Notes under the pieces: model-generated
What the model was told of the DNA's origin: nothing
What the model saw: only the letters and a program-made list of their open reading frames with translations
The model's database searches: none
Position numbers and translations under genes: made by a program
NCBI GenBank assembly: GCA_030431255.1
Contig: JAUIJL010000001.1
Coordinates: forward strand, 806,001-870,000
Reading direction: 5' to 3'
DNA length: 64,000 nt
Origin: Thermoanaerobaculia bacterium
GTDB lineage: Bacteria > Acidobacteriota > Thermoanaerobaculia > Multivoradales > J023
In this document: positions 8,816-18,121 of the stretch, one piece after another
Layout: the number at the start of each line of letters is the position of its first letter
Numbering within the stretch: position 1 is the first letter of the stretch

Positions 8816-10002
8816 GTCGAGACCTCCAGCGCCCGACCCAAGTCGTCGATCAGCAGCTGAGAGCCCTCCAGCCCCACCGACAACCGAACCAATCCCGTGG
8901 GCATGTTCTGGGCGGCGAGCCCCTTGGCGTTGTCTCCTCGGAAGGGGGCGATGGCCAGGCTTTCGACTCCACCCCAGCTGACCCCGAGCTTGAAGAGCTT
9001 GAGGGAGTTGAGGAAGGCGCAGAGCCGGCTGTAGCTCTCCGTGGCGAGCTCGAAGGAGAAAAGCCCGGAGGTGCCGAGAAGCTCCGAGCCGAGCAGCTCC
9101 TGCGACGTGGAGTCCAAGGCAGGATGGAACACCCGCCGCACCCTCGGGTGATCGGCGAGATAGCGGGCCACTGCCAGACCATCCACTTGGTGTTGGAGCA
9201 TGCGGGTCGGCAGGGTCCTGAGGCCCCGATGGGCGAGCCAGGCATCCATGGGTCCGAGGGCTCCCCCGAGCAACAGGTAGGCATCGTAGAAGAGGGTGCG
9301 CACGAGCTCTCGCTTGCCGACGATCGCCCCGGCTACCACGTCGCTGTGTCCGGCCATGTATTTGGTCACCGAATGGATGACCAGGTCCACACCGAGCAGC
9401 AGGGGTTTTTGGAAAAGGGGCGTGGCCCAGGTGTTGTCGATCATCGTCAAAGCACCATGGGCACGGGCGATCTCCACGATCTCGGTGATCGATACCGTGC
9501 GAAAGAGCATGGTGCCCGGGCTCTCAAAGTAGATGAGCCTAGTATTCGGCTTGAGCTGGGCACGGATCTTCTCAGCCTCGGGGTCCAGCACGACGTCGAA
9601 GGAAATGCCGTATCGTCTCAACCTTCTCGCCAAGCCAAGGGTCGGGCCGTAGATGTGGTTGACGAAGAGGACGTGATCACCTTGTTTGAGGGTGCCGAAG
9701 AGGGCGGCGGCGACGGCGGCCATGCCCGATGACAGGCATTTACAGGATTCACCCCGCTCCAGGAGCGCGATTTTCCGCTCCAAGGCCTCGACAGTGGGGT
9801 TCTGTCCGCGGCTGTAGACGTTGTGGCCGAATTCGTTCGAAAGCGCGTCCACCAGCTCTTGATGGCTCTCCTTGGCAAAGAGGGAGGTCTGCACGATGGG
9901 CGGCGCCATGGCACCACCTTGGTGTTCCTCCAGACCATCGTGTCCGAGGCATGTTCGAACATCTTGTTGAAAGGCCGGGCTTTGTTGGAACGAAATGGTC
10001 AT
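8812..10002 (-). CDS. PLP-dependent trans-sulfuration enzyme (Cys/Met metabolism family)
   Basis: With ATG 10002 the product is 396 residues, the usual size for cystathionine gamma-synthase/beta-lyase/methionine gamma-lyase enzymes. Key features are YSRGQNPT near residue 63, SSGMAA around 91-96, the IDNTWATP segment, and the PLP Schiff-base lysine in HSVTKYMAGH (Lys214). The exact reaction within the family cannot be settled by eye. An in-frame extension to 10152 exists, but its composition is unlike the family, so it was not used. No clear SD is visible. It heads a minus-strand unit with nhaC, xdhC and the mocA-like gene. Confidence 0.85.
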   Translation of the reverse strand: MTISFQQSPAFQQDVRTCLGHDGLEEHQGGAMAPPIVQTSLFAKESHQELVDALSNEFGHNVYSRGQNPTVEALERKIALLERGESCKCLSSGMAAVAAALFGTLKQGDHVLFVNHIYGPTLGLARRLRRYGISFDVVLDPEAEKIRAQLKPNTRLIYFESPGTMLFRTVSITEIVEIARAHGALTMIDNTWATPLFQKPLLLGVDLVIHSVTKYMAGHSDVVAGAIVGKRELVRTLFYDAYLLLGGALGPMDAWLAHRGLRTLPTRMLQHQVDGLAVARYLADHPRVRRVFHPALDSTSQELLGSELLGTSGLFSFELATESYSRLCAFLNSLKLFKLGVSWGGVESLAIAPFRGDNAKGLAAQNMPTGLVRLSVGLEGSQLLIDDLGRALEVST

Positions 10003-10154
10003 GTAATCGGGGCCGTAATGTAGAAATGAAAATATCTCGAACGGTGTAACTTGAGTCTGAACGGAATCAAGCCGATTTGTACACCATCGATCCTGCTTCT
10101 TTTTGTGCCGTATCGAATTTTTGCTACCTTCAAAGTCACCTGAGAGATTCACCC

Positions 10155-10250
10155 ATGTCCAAAGACACCCAGAACACTCATATGAAGCTCGAGCTGGCCT
10201 TATGGGCCGCTCTCACCGGATTGGCATTGGTTTACGCGTACCTGCTCTAG
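10155..10250 (+). CDS. Possible 31-residue single-pass membrane peptide
   Basis: A short ATG frame encodes MSKDTQNTHMKLELALWAAL followed by a further hydrophobic stretch ending in VYAYLL. A polar N-terminus before one hydrophobic helix is a plausible small membrane protein. It lies in the divergent gap upstream of the PLP-enzyme gene. The RBS is weak, and no homologue is recognised. Its TAG stop is the first element of a 14-nt tandem repeat. It may be a chance frame. Confidence 0.35.
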   Translation: MSKDTQNTHMKLELALWAALTGLALVYAYLL

Positions 10251-10289
10251 CCGTTCCGCTTTAGCCGTTCCGCTTTAGCCGTTCCGCCC
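10248..10289. repeat. Three tandem copies of a 14-nt unit
   Basis: The unit TAGCCGTTCCGCTT occurs twice perfectly (10248-10261, 10262-10275) and a third time with two changes at its end (10276-10289). The first TAG is the stop codon of the small frame at 10155-10250. Confidence 0.85.
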
Positions 10290-10306
10290 GGTAGCGATCT
10301 CGGTCG

Positions 10307-10687
10307 CTAGATCCAGCTCTGATCGTCGGTGGCCACGGTCCTGTCGGTGATTTCCGATCCGGTGTGGGCCGTCGTCGCCGGCTCGAAGAGCAAAATATGA
10401 GCTTCTTGCTCGGCGTAGGGCTGGTGCTCCACTCCCCTCGGCACCACACAAAGCTCTCCCTCTCCCAAGGTCACCTCCCGATCTCGAAATCGAATGGTCA
10501 GCTCACCGCTGACGACCAAGAAGAGCTCATCTTCTTGCTCATGGCTGTGCCAAACGAATTCTCCTTGGACTTTGGCCAGCTTCACCCATTGTCCGTTCAG
10601 GGCCGCGATCACCTTCGGCGACCACTGGTCGTGAAAAAGAGAGAGCTTCTCTTTGAGGTTGAGGGCTTCGATCGGTTTATCGCTCAT
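10307..10687 (-). CDS. Single-domain cupin protein
   Basis: A 126-residue protein forming one cupin barrel. Motif 1 is visible as HSHEQEDELFLVVSGE, with the metal-ligand pattern H-x-H-x(3-4)-E, and motif 2 as PRGVEHQPYAEQ. It probably binds a divalent metal; no catalytic activity can be assigned. A GGAG lies 8 nt before the ATG. It lies 46 nt downstream of the phosphatase lipoprotein gene on the same strand and could be its last co-transcribed gene. Confidence 0.8.
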   Translation of the reverse strand: MSDKPIEALNLKEKLSLFHDQWSPKVIAALNGQWVKLAKVQGEFVWHSHEQEDELFLVVSGELTIRFRDREVTLGEGELCVVPRGVEHQPYAEQEAHILLFEPATTAHTGSEITDRTVATDDQSWI

Positions 10688-10733
10688 ATTCGGTCTCCGG
10701 ATGCGGGCTGATTACGGGGTAGATTCGAGCGGG

Positions 10734-12362
10734 TCAGATATATCCCAGGGACTGAAGCTCGTCGATGAGCTCTTGGTCTACCGGCGAGGATTCAGCGCTC
10801 TTCCAACTCTCCATGGTGCCCCAGGTGCGGATTTGACGCATGGGTGAGCGCTGCCGGAATTCCGGGGTCATCAGGGCCTCGAAGGGACGGCCCGCGAAAT
10901 CGGCGGCCACCGGCAGACCCAGCCCATAGAGTAGGGTTGGGGCAAAGTCGAAGATGGAAATGCCGTTCAGGTCCGCACCGGGTTGGATGTCGGGTCCCGC
11001 CGCGATCAAGATGCCGTGAGTGTCTACGGAATGGGTGCCGGACACCCGGTTGACGAGCTCGACGATGCCTTGAATCGGCTCTCCATCGAGCAGCACCCTT
11101 CGAGTCGCTCCCTTGCTCAGCACCAAAGCTTCGAAATCCGCCCCATCACGACGGTTCTGGGCGGTGGCGTCACGAACCAAGAACACCGATGAGCCGTCTT
11201 GATAGCTCAAGCGGCCCAGGTCTCGAGCCAGCGCTTCGCGCACGACTTGACGGTTCTCCGCGCCTACGGAACCGCCCTGCTCCCGTCCTTCCAAGCTGAA
11301 TCGCAGCTTTTTCTCGGGCAGGTTCTTGGCGGTGCCGTAAGAATAGACTCGGGATTTGGTGTGGTCGGGCTTTCCGTTTGGCTTTAAGGTCACGTAACCC
11401 AGCTTCTCCAGCACCCGATTCATATCCACCAGAATTTGCAGCTCTTCGCGAGGTTTGGCGTGAAAGCCGTGGTCGGAGATCACGATCACGTTGGTGTTGC
11501 TCGGCATATTCGACAAAACGTCGCCGAGGGCCTGGTCCACTGCCTGGTAGGCATTGGGGATGCGGTCCCGGTTGGCCAGTTGCTCGGCGGGGCGAACACC
11601 GAATTTTTCCGGCTCAAAATACTTCCAGGAGTTGTGGCATTCAATGTCGACGGAACGGTAGTAGAGCAAGGTCAGGTCGTAGCCGTCGCCACCGATCTGG
11701 TGGGCCGCATGGCTCATCAGGCGATCGCGACTGTTGCTCGCCGGGTTGCCGCCGAAATCGTAGGCAGATTCCTCGGCCTCCAGCTTCCAGCTCTCGATCA
11801 ACGAGCTGAGGGAATCGGGAGCGAATGGCTGCTCCACGGGCCGCAAGATGCGATCGGAAATGGTGATGCCGTTGACGGCCTCCGCGGGCCAAGTGGCCCA
11901 CCATCCCAACGTCGCGACTTTCAGGCCTGCGCGATCCGCCATATTCCACAGAGCCGGCACCTTGCGAATGCTCGACGACACCGGCACCTCGCCCTGATCG
12001 GTTTTGACGGTGAAACCCTCGATGCCATGAATCTCCGGAGGATGCCCGGTGGCGAGAGTGGTCCAGATGATCGGAGAGGTGGTGTAGGAGGTCTTGAGCA
12101 CCGCGCGCGTGCCGGAATCCGCCAAGGCTTTGAGATTCGGCAGCTTGCCCTGTCGCCAAAGATGCTCGACGACTTTCCATTCGCCCCCGTCGATTCCCAC
12201 CACCAACCAAGGATTGCGCCCTCGCCGATCCGCGGATTCACTATTCTCAGGGCGGGAGCAGGCGCTCAGACCCAAGAGAATCAAGGAAAGTGCGATCCAC
12301 GAGATCGTGGCGGGGACGGAGCTGAAGATCCTGGAAAAACTGAAAGAGACGGGGCTCGTCAT
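10734..12362 (-). CDS. Alkaline-phosphatase-superfamily lipoprotein (type I phosphodiesterase/nucleotide pyrophosphatase-like)
   Basis: A 542-residue protein with a lipoprotein signal ending in the lipobox LSAC (Cys35). The metallo-phosphatase core follows: GIDGGEW carries a metal-binding Asp, SPIIWTTLATGHPP the nucleophile Thr and flanking residues, ISDHGFHA the Asp-His pair, and SVDTHGIL a further metal-binding His. It should hydrolyse phospho-mono- or diesters in the periplasm; the substrate is unknown. The gene begins only 5 nt after the stop of the deoxynucleoside kinase gene, so the two are probably co-transcribed. Confidence 0.85.
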   Translation of the reverse strand: MTSPVSFSFSRIFSSVPATISWIALSLILLGLSACSRPENSESADRRGRNPWLVVGIDGGEWKVVEHLWRQGKLPNLKALADSGTRAVLKTSYTTSPIIWTTLATGHPPEIHGIEGFTVKTDQGEVPVSSSIRKVPALWNMADRAGLKVATLGWWATWPAEAVNGITISDRILRPVEQPFAPDSLSSLIESWKLEAEESAYDFGGNPASNSRDRLMSHAAHQIGGDGYDLTLLYYRSVDIECHNSWKYFEPEKFGVRPAEQLANRDRIPNAYQAVDQALGDVLSNMPSNTNVIVISDHGFHAKPREELQILVDMNRVLEKLGYVTLKPNGKPDHTKSRVYSYGTAKNLPEKKLRFSLEGREQGGSVGAENRQVVREALARDLGRLSYQDGSSVFLVRDATAQNRRDGADFEALVLSKGATRRVLLDGEPIQGIVELVNRVSGTHSVDTHGILIAAGPDIQPGADLNGISIFDFAPTLLYGLGLPVAADFAGRPFEALMTPEFRQRSPMRQIRTWGTMESWKSAESSPVDQELIDELQSLGYI

Positions 12363-12367
12363 GGGGC

Positions 12368-13021
12368 TCAGGTTCGGGCCGGATCGAAGCGCACGGCTTC
12401 CCTTAAGAAGCTGTGGTCGAGGAACTCGCTTTCGATCACCTTGGCCATTTCGTCAGCGGTGGCGAATCGGTCGTAGTCGACCCGGATGACCGGGATGACT
12501 TTGGAGATGTCTTGGATGAAATCCTCATAGCCGGCGTAGAGCGCCTTCAAATACTCGAGGCTGATGCCACTTTCCATGCCCCGTCCCCGATGGCGGATTC
12601 TCTCCATCGAGCGTTCGGGAGCGACATCTAGGTAGACGATCAAATTCGGCTTGCACATGAAATTCGACATATGCCGAAAGAGCTGCTCGTAGGTGCGGTA
12701 GTCCCGTTCATCCATGAGCCCGGTATTGGCCAGCATCTTGGCGAAGATAGAGTCTTCGTAGATGGTGCGGTCTTGAACCGCCGACCGGCCCCGCCAGATA
12801 ATCTCTTGATGCTGCTGAAATCTCCGGTTGAGGAGATAAATTTGGGTCGCGAAGGCGTAGCGAGCGGTATCGCGATAAAAGTCCTCTAGGTACTCGTTAT
12901 CTTGGATCGGCTCGTAGTAGACGTCGATCTCGAGGTGCTCGCCGAGGGCTTCAGCCAGGGTGGATTTGCCCGCGCCTATCATGCCTGCAATGCCAATAAA
13001 CAGATTCTCAAAAGCCGCCAT
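12368..13021 (-). CDS. Deoxynucleoside kinase
   Basis: A 217-residue member of the deoxyadenosine/deoxyguanosine/deoxycytidine kinase family. The Walker A motif GMIGAGKST is at residues 13-21. YYEP, QDRTIYED (the DRS/ERS-like motif region) and the lid arginines in RIRHRGRGME are also visible. It phosphorylates deoxynucleosides in the cytoplasm for dNTP salvage. GGAGG lies 5 nt before the ATG. It heads a two- or three-gene minus-strand unit and is divergent from the Smr gene across 138 nt. Confidence 0.88.
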   Translation of the reverse strand: MAAFENLFIGIAGMIGAGKSTLAEALGEHLEIDVYYEPIQDNEYLEDFYRDTARYAFATQIYLLNRRFQQHQEIIWRGRSAVQDRTIYEDSIFAKMLANTGLMDERDYRTYEQLFRHMSNFMCKPNLIVYLDVAPERSMERIRHRGRGMESGISLEYLKALYAGYEDFIQDISKVIPVIRVDYDRFATADEMAKVIESEFLDHSFLREAVRFDPART

Positions 13022-13159
13022 GTGTCCTCCGCAACCGGATCTTCGATGTCCGCGGCTCGTCGCCGCTTCCGACCGGAGTCATTCCATCATGCCGGGGTCG
13101 TCGAGCCAAGGTCTAGGAGCCCGCCGACGGCGGCAGCGCGCTCCATTCGGAGATCGGTG

Positions 13160-13627
13160 ATGGGACGCCGGCGCAAAGGGCGCCCCATGGGCCGTCCTAT
13201 CGACTTTTCTTCAGAGGATGAAGCGTTCAAAGCGGCCATGGACGCATTGGGGGCCGTCCCGGACAAGGACCTCGAGTCTGCGAGCCCCCCGACAACATTG
13301 AAAGGAACGTCACCGCGAAAGGCCAGAAGAGGAAAGGGCGATGTCCTGGAGTCGTTGGATCTCCACGGCAAGGACACGGAGCGAGCCCTGAGAGATCTGG
13401 ACAGCTTCATCCAACGGACCCGGGCTGCCGGTCGCCGAAGGGTGTTGGTGATTACCGGCAAGGGCCTGCGCTCGGAGGGCGGAGCTCCGGTTCTAAAAAA
13501 GGCAGTCGGGCGCTGGCTTCGCAAGTCCGGGACCAGTCGGGTGGAAAGGGCGGAAACGGCGCCGTCGCATCTCGGTGGAGAAGGGGCCATGATTCTATTT
13601 CTGCGCCCTCGAGCGCGTCGCCGCTAG
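13160..13627 (+). CDS. Smr-domain protein
   Basis: With ATG 13160 (GGAG 7 nt upstream) the product is 155 residues. A short basic N-terminus is followed by an Smr (MutS2 C-terminal) domain. Diagnostic motifs are LDLHGKDTERAL, the family's LDLHG box, and VLVITGKGLRSEGG, its (T/H)GxG box. Smr domains are nucleic-acid nicking or RNA-cleaving modules. Free-standing versions act in DNA repair or ribosome-associated quality control in other bacteria; which applies here is unknown. The longer frame from 12902 runs across the divergent promoter region and was rejected. Confidence 0.85.
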   Translation: MGRRRKGRPMGRPIDFSSEDEAFKAAMDALGAVPDKDLESASPPTTLKGTSPRKARRGKGDVLESLDLHGKDTERALRDLDSFIQRTRAAGRRRVLVITGKGLRSEGGAPVLKKAVGRWLRKSGTSRVERAETAPSHLGGEGAMILFLRPRARRR

Positions 13628-13679
13628 GAGCCGGGTGCAAAGGTGCGTTGGCGCAAAAGGCTCCGAGTTGGTTGGCGGC

Positions 13680-14123
13680 TCAAGCTCCGAATTGACGCAG
13701 GTGATGGTCCAGGTGTTTGGCCCCGAGAAAGCCCCAATCTCTTCCTGAGATGCTGCCGAATAGGGGATGGGCGGACCAAGCTCCTTCGGGGCCGAGCTCC
13801 GTCGCCCGATCGATGATTTGAATCAGCCGTTCGCGGGCGGGCTCGATTTCCTGGATGTCGGTCTTTAGCAGCTCGGGCGCGGTTTTGACGCCCTTGGGCC
13901 AGGGCATCCAATAGATCGCGAACCAGCGGACGGGAGGTAACGACATGGCGCTTCGGATCCGGCGCACTTGGATGTCACCCAATCCTGTGGCCAGCTGATC
14001 CGCCATGTGGCAGAGGGCCTTGGCGACGGTCATGGTGCCCCAGCGCCGTTCGCTTTCTGGGCCGAGGGATCGAATACGAGCCAGCAGCTGGCTTCTGTCC
14101 TTTGGATTGAAAAGGGTCGCCAT
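13680..14123 (-). CDS. DUF1569 family protein
   Basis: A 147-residue cytoplasmic protein. The DUF1569/DinB-like four-helix signature is seen in MTVAKALCHMADQLATGLGD near the N-terminus and the C-terminal GAKHLDHHLRQFG, whose histidines could bind a metal. Its function is unknown. It converges on the Smr gene and is transcribed away from nadA. Confidence 0.75.
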   Translation of the reverse strand: MATLFNPKDRSQLLARIRSLGPESERRWGTMTVAKALCHMADQLATGLGDIQVRRIRSAMSLPPVRWFAIYWMPWPKGVKTAPELLKTDIQEIEPARERLIQIIDRATELGPEGAWSAHPLFGSISGRDWGFLGAKHLDHHLRQFGA

Positions 14124-14290
14124 GGAGGATTCTCTTGGGTTCGGAAAGCCGGAACGGTTTTCGCGTTGGAAGGAAGATCGGGTGCAAGGAATCGAGGCCT
14201 GTGAGGCGATGCTTTGACGAGCCTATCATCGCCGGGAGGGGCCGGGCAGAGGTGGGTGCACGGCCCGGATGGGTTTGCATGGGATGGTCC

Positions 14291-14319
14291 TTGACAAGGC
14301 TTATGCTCATAAGTAGCAT
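14291..14319 (+). promoter_or_regulatory. Promoter of nadABC
   Basis: TTGACA (14291-14296), a 17-nt spacer and TAGCAT (14314-14319) form a sigma70-type promoter. The palindromic operator at 14301-14321 lies across the spacer and -10 box, so a bound regulator would block polymerase. Confidence 0.65.
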
Positions 14320-14321
14320 AA
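14301..14321. promoter_or_regulatory. Palindromic operator 1 of nadABC
   Basis: The half-site TTATGCTCA, 3 nt, then GTAGCATAA is an imperfect 9-3-9 palindrome (7 of 9 positions). It overlaps the -10 box. It shares its consensus with the site at 14373-14393. Confidence 0.65.
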
Positions 14322-14372
14322 ATAAGCGATAAACATCCCGACGAAACGGCGTCGGATTTTTTTAACCCTTGA

Positions 14373-14393
14373 TTATTCTCATATTGAGCATAA
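14373..14393. promoter_or_regulatory. Palindromic operator 2 of nadABC
   Basis: TTATTCTCA, 3 nt, then TGAGCATAA is a 9-3-9 palindrome with one mismatch. It lies between the promoter and the start codon. The architecture resembles repressor sites of NAD-biosynthesis regulators such as NadQ. That comparison is from memory and needs checking. Confidence 0.65.
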
Positions 14394-14467
14394 GTTGATC
14401 GCGGCTCTCCGCTTCAGCTTCAAGCTCTGTTAGACGTCATCGGTGAAGCTTAAAAGGAGGTTCCACC

Positions 14468-15520
14468 ATGTCCGACCCGACCCTCACTTCCGAAGCCCTG
14501 GATTTCGGATCGTTTCGACCGGAATACACGGCGGCGGTAGCGGCTGCTACCGCTCCTATCCTGGACAAAGTCAAAGGGGTGATTCCGGAGATCGAGTGGC
14601 CGGCTCACGCCCCTTATGTGGCGGAAATTCAACGGTTGAAGAAGGAACGCAACGCCGTCGTGTTAGCCCACAACTACATGACTCCACAGATTTTTCACGG
14701 CGTGGCGGATTTGGCGGGCGATTCCCTGGCTTTGGCGCGAATGGCGACCGAGGTCGATGCGGACGTCATCGTGCTTTGCGGTGTGCACTTCATGGCGGAA
14801 ACGGCCAAGATTCTGAATCCGGACAAGACCGTGCTGATTCCCGATCCGAAAGCGGGTTGCTCCCTGGCGTCTTCGATTACCGGCGCCGACGTTCGCCTGT
14901 TGAAGGAGCGCTACCCCGGAGTGCCGGTGGTCTCCTACGTCAACACCACCGCCGACGTAAAAGCTGAGACCGATGTTTGCTGCACGTCGTCCAACGCGGT
15001 CGAGGTGGTGGAGAGCTTGGGAGTCGATCGGGTGATTTTCTTGCCCGACCAATATCTGGGCAAATACGTCGCCGCCCAGACCGACGTCGAGCTCATCCTC
15101 TGGCAAGGGCAATGCGAGGTTCACGAGCGATTCACTGGCGAAGAAGTCCGGAGATATCGCGACGGACATCCCGGTGTGGTGGTCCTGGCTCACCCTGAAT
15201 GCCCTCCGGATGTGCTTCAAGAAGCAGACTATGTAGGTTCCACCTCCGGCATGATCCAACACGTGGATGACGCACGGCCCGCCAAGGTGGTGATGATCAC
15301 GGAATGCTCGATGAGTGACAACGTGGCGGTGAATTTTCCGGACGTGGAATTCGTTCGTCCGTGCAATCTCTGCCCCCACATGCAGCGGATCACTCTGCCG
15401 AAGATCCTACGCTCGCTCCAGACCCTCGAGCACGAGGTGGTCGTAGAGCCTGAGCTGGCGGCTAGGGCACGTTCCAGCGTCGAGCGCATGTTGCAAGTCG
15501 GTCGGGGGAAAAAAGGATGA
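14468..15520 (+). CDS. nadA: Quinolinate synthase
   Basis: A 350-residue NadA, which condenses iminoaspartate with dihydroxyacetone phosphate to make quinolinate for NAD synthesis. Visible motifs are [22 protein letters not shown] (Cys104), [21 protein letters not shown] and [16 protein letters not shown]. Cysteines in three of these fit the family's [4Fe-4S] ligands. An exceptionally good SD (AAGGAGG) precedes ATG 14468. Its last codons overlap nadB by 4 nt. Two operators upstream indicate regulation of the whole nadABC set. The gap 14124-14467 before it contains only these control elements. Confidence 0.95.
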   Translation: MSDPTLTSEALDFGSFRPEYTAAVAAATAPILDKVKGVIPEIEWPAHAPYVAEIQRLKKERNAVVLAHNYMTPQIFHGVADLAGDSLALARMATEVDADVIVLCGVHFMAETAKILNPDKTVLIPDPKAGCSLASSITGADVRLLKERYPGVPVVSYVNTTADVKAETDVCCTSSNAVEVVESLGVDRVIFLPDQYLGKYVAAQTDVELILWQGQCEVHERFTGEEVRRYRDGHPGVVVLAHPECPPDVLQEADYVGSTSGMIQHVDDARPAKVVMITECSMSDNVAVNFPDVEFVRPCNLCPHMQRITLPKILRSLQTLEHEVVVEPELAARARSSVERMLQVGRGKKG

Positions 15521-17199
15521 ACAAGCTCTTGGTTCGAGACCTAGCGGACGAGGTGATCGACGCGGGTGTGGTGGTCATCGGCACGGGCGTGGCCGGGCTT
15601 TCCGCGGCACTTTCCTTATCGCCGATGCCGGTGACGGTGGTCACCAAGACGAAATTCGGCGCCGGCGGCTCCAGCCCTTGGGCTCAAGGAGGAATCGCCG
15701 CGGCGATGGCTTCGGGCGACTCGCCGTCCCTCCATGCTCAGGACACCTTGGACGCCGGTGCTGGATTGTGTGATCCGGAGGCCGTCGAGGTGCTGACGGA
15801 GGAAGGTCCGCGACGGGTTCGTCGTTTGATTGCCCTCGGCGCCAACTTCGATCGGGGGGAGGAAGGTCGGCTGTTGATGGGACGAGAAGGTGCCCATGGT
15901 CGCCGCCGTATCCTGCACGCCGGCGGCGACCAGACCGGTGCGGAGATGGTCAGGGCTTTGAAGACCGCAGTGGCCGCGGATCCGGCCATCGCCATCCACG
16001 AGCACACCTTTGCCATGGATTTGGTCCGGGTCGACGATCGCGTCGTCGGTGTGCTTTGCCGCAGTCGGGGTCGTCGGATCTTCTATCGGGCGTCTGCGGT
16101 GATTCTAGCCGCCGGCGGATTTGGCCAGCTCTATTCGAAGACCACGAACCCTGTAGAGAATACCGGAGACGGTCTAGCCATGGCGGCCCGGGCCGGGGCT
16201 CAGCTGGCAGATTTGGAGATGGTGCAATTTCATCCCACGGCCCTCGATGTCGAGGCGCCCGGCGGCACCTTGCCACTGGTCACCGAGGCCTTGCGGGGAG
16301 AAGGGGCTGTGCTGATTGACGAAGCCGGGTTCCGCTTCATGCCGGAGATTCATCCCGCGGCGGAGCTGGCCCCACGCGACGTGGTCGCCCGGGCGATTTG
16401 GCAACGCCAAAGTGGAGGGAAACGGGTTTTCTTAGACGCCCGAGAGTCCGTGGGCCCGGCTTTTCCGCAAAGATTCCCCACGGTTTACGATCACTGCCGG
16501 CGCTACGGCATCGATCCTTGTCGCGAGCCGATTCCGGTCACCCCGGCAGCCCACTACGTCATGGCGGGCGTGGTCAGCGATGAAAACGGACGGGCCTCCT
16601 TGGACGGGCTGTGGGTTTGCGGTGAGGTCTCGGCGACCGGAGTCCACGGCGCCAATCGGTTGGCCTCCAACTCCTTGCTCGAAGGTCTCGTCTTCGGACA
16701 TCGAGCAGCCCTCGATGTGGTCCGACATGTAGACCGAGGACGGGGCGGTCTGCGATTCCCGGGAGGACGGGCCGACTTCGGCTTCGATCTCGACTTCAGC
16801 TTCGACAAGGCCTTTGTTCTGCGCGACGAGATGACCCTCGCCGTTGATCGGCAGGCTGATCTCCGGGCCTTGATGTGGAATAAGGTGGGATTGATCCGCG
16901 ATGGCAAAGGGCTCAAAGCAGCCTTCGAAACCCTCGGCGAATGGGCCGATACCCAGACCGACCCCAATGAGACGGCCAATTTGTGGACGGTCGCCAGAAT
17001 GGTGACGGCGGCGGCTCTGATCCGTGAGGAGAGTCGGGGCAGTCACTATCGCACCGATTTTCCAGAGCCGGATCCGGTTTGGAAGCGGCGATTGCTCTGG
17101 ACGTATCGGACCTCCGGCGAGCTACCGTTGCAGCGGGTGATGGATCCCTTCGCCCCGGCTTCGAGCTTTGCGGATCGCTTGATGCGGGAGATTGCGTGA
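15517..17199 (+). CDS. nadB: L-aspartate oxidase
   Basis: A 560-residue FAD-dependent NadB that oxidises L-aspartate to iminoaspartate for NadA. The FAD-binding motif [15 protein letters not shown] lies at the N-terminus. Substrate and flavin-site motifs [22 protein letters not shown] and [16 protein letters not shown] follow. The C-terminal helical domain typical of the succinate dehydrogenase/fumarate reductase flavoprotein family is complete. It overlaps nadA by 4 nt and shares one base with the nadC start (TGATG), so the three genes form a tightly coupled operon. Confidence 0.95.
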   Translation: MNKLLVRDLADEVIDAGVVVIGTGVAGLSAALSLSPMPVTVVTKTKFGAGGSSPWAQGGIAAAMASGDSPSLHAQDTLDAGAGLCDPEAVEVLTEEGPRRVRRLIALGANFDRGEEGRLLMGREGAHGRRRILHAGGDQTGAEMVRALKTAVAADPAIAIHEHTFAMDLVRVDDRVVGVLCRSRGRRIFYRASAVILAAGGFGQLYSKTTNPVENTGDGLAMAARAGAQLADLEMVQFHPTALDVEAPGGTLPLVTEALRGEGAVLIDEAGFRFMPEIHPAAELAPRDVVARAIWQRQSGGKRVFLDARESVGPAFPQRFPTVYDHCRRYGIDPCREPIPVTPAAHYVMAGVVSDENGRASLDGLWVCGEVSATGVHGANRLASNSLLEGLVFGHRAALDVVRHVDRGRGGLRFPGGRADFGFDLDFSFDKAFVLRDEMTLAVDRQADLRALMWNKVGLIRDGKGLKAAFETLGEWADTQTDPNETANLWTVARMVTAAALIREESRGSHYRTDFPEPDPVWKRRLLWTYRTSGELPLQRVMDPFAPASSFADRLMREIA

Positions 17200-18068
17200 T
17201 GTCGGTGGCGGTACCTAGGCTCTATCCGGTGATCTACCGGGATCTGATCGACGCGGCCCTGAAGGAGGATTTGGGGCGTGCCGGCGACCTCACCACGGAC
17301 GCCATCGTTCCTCCCGGGCTGGTGGCGGAAAGCCGGATTCGGGTGCGCAAGGAAGGGCGAGTCGCAGGATTGTGGCCGGCGCTCGAAACCTTCCGCAAGC
17401 TGGATCCTTCCGTGGAGATCGAAGTCGTTCACGACGATGGTCAGGACGTCCAGCCCGGCGATGAGCTGGCGATCATTCGCGGTGCGGCCCGGGAAATGCT
17501 CTCCGCGGAGCGGACGGCGCTCAACCTGCTGGGCCGTCTGTCCGGGATTGCCACCGTCACCCGGGATATGGTCCGAGCGGTGGCGGGCACGAACGCGCAC
17601 ATCGTCTGTACCCGCAAAACCACACCCCTGCTGAGGGCTCTCGAAAAACACGCGGTCAAGCTCGGCGGCGGAAGCAATCACCGTTTTGGGCTCGACGACG
17701 CGGTGTTGATCAAGGATAACCATCGGGCGATCGCCGGCTCGGCGGCGGAAGCTGTGCGCAGGGCCAGGGCCCACGCCGGCCATCTGGTCAAGATCGAGAT
17801 CGAGGTCGACGACTTGGAGGAGCTCGAGGCCATCCTGGATCTCGGGGTCGACGCGGTGTTGCTCGACAACATGGAGCCGGAGGTTTTGGCGCAGGCCGTT
17901 GAAATCGTCGCCGGTCGAGCGATCACCGAAGCCTCCGGCGGCATCACTCCGGAAACCGCGGCCGCCAAAGCCGCCAGCGGGGTGGATCTGCTGTCGGTGG
18001 GTTGGCTGACCCACAGCGCGCCGACTCTGGATGTGGGCCTGGACATGGATACCAGCTCGCAAAGGTGA
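17199..18068 (+). CDS. nadC: Nicotinate-nucleotide pyrophosphorylase (quinolinate phosphoribosyltransferase)
   Basis: With ATG 17199, overlapping the nadB stop by one base, the product is 289 residues, normal for NadC. It converts quinolinate and PRPP to nicotinate mononucleotide and CO2. Motifs are CTRKTTPLLRALEKHAVKLG, GGGSNHRFGLDDAVLIKDNH and the C-terminal phosphate-binding EASGGITPETA. The frame is open further upstream inside nadB, but the overlap start fits the family. Confidence 0.95.
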   Translation: MSVAVPRLYPVIYRDLIDAALKEDLGRAGDLTTDAIVPPGLVAESRIRVRKEGRVAGLWPALETFRKLDPSVEIEVVHDDGQDVQPGDELAIIRGAAREMLSAERTALNLLGRLSGIATVTRDMVRAVAGTNAHIVCTRKTTPLLRALEKHAVKLGGGSNHRFGLDDAVLIKDNHRAIAGSAAEAVRRARAHAGHLVKIEIEVDDLEELEAILDLGVDAVLLDNMEPEVLAQAVEIVAGRAITEASGGITPETAAAKAASGVDLLSVGWLTHSAPTLDVGLDMDTSSQR

Positions 18069-18121
18069 ATCGGTCGGCAGGAAAGTGCTAGCATCGCGGC
18101 AACCGTTTCGAGGAGGAATGG

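Noticed and set aside
8656-9732. Plus-strand frame of 358 codons
   Set aside because: Antisense to nhaC and the PLP-enzyme gene.
13627-13664. GGAGCC/GGCTCC inverted repeat as terminator between smr and DUF1569 genes
   Set aside because: Only 6 bp with a 26-nt loop and no T-tract; too weak to annotate.
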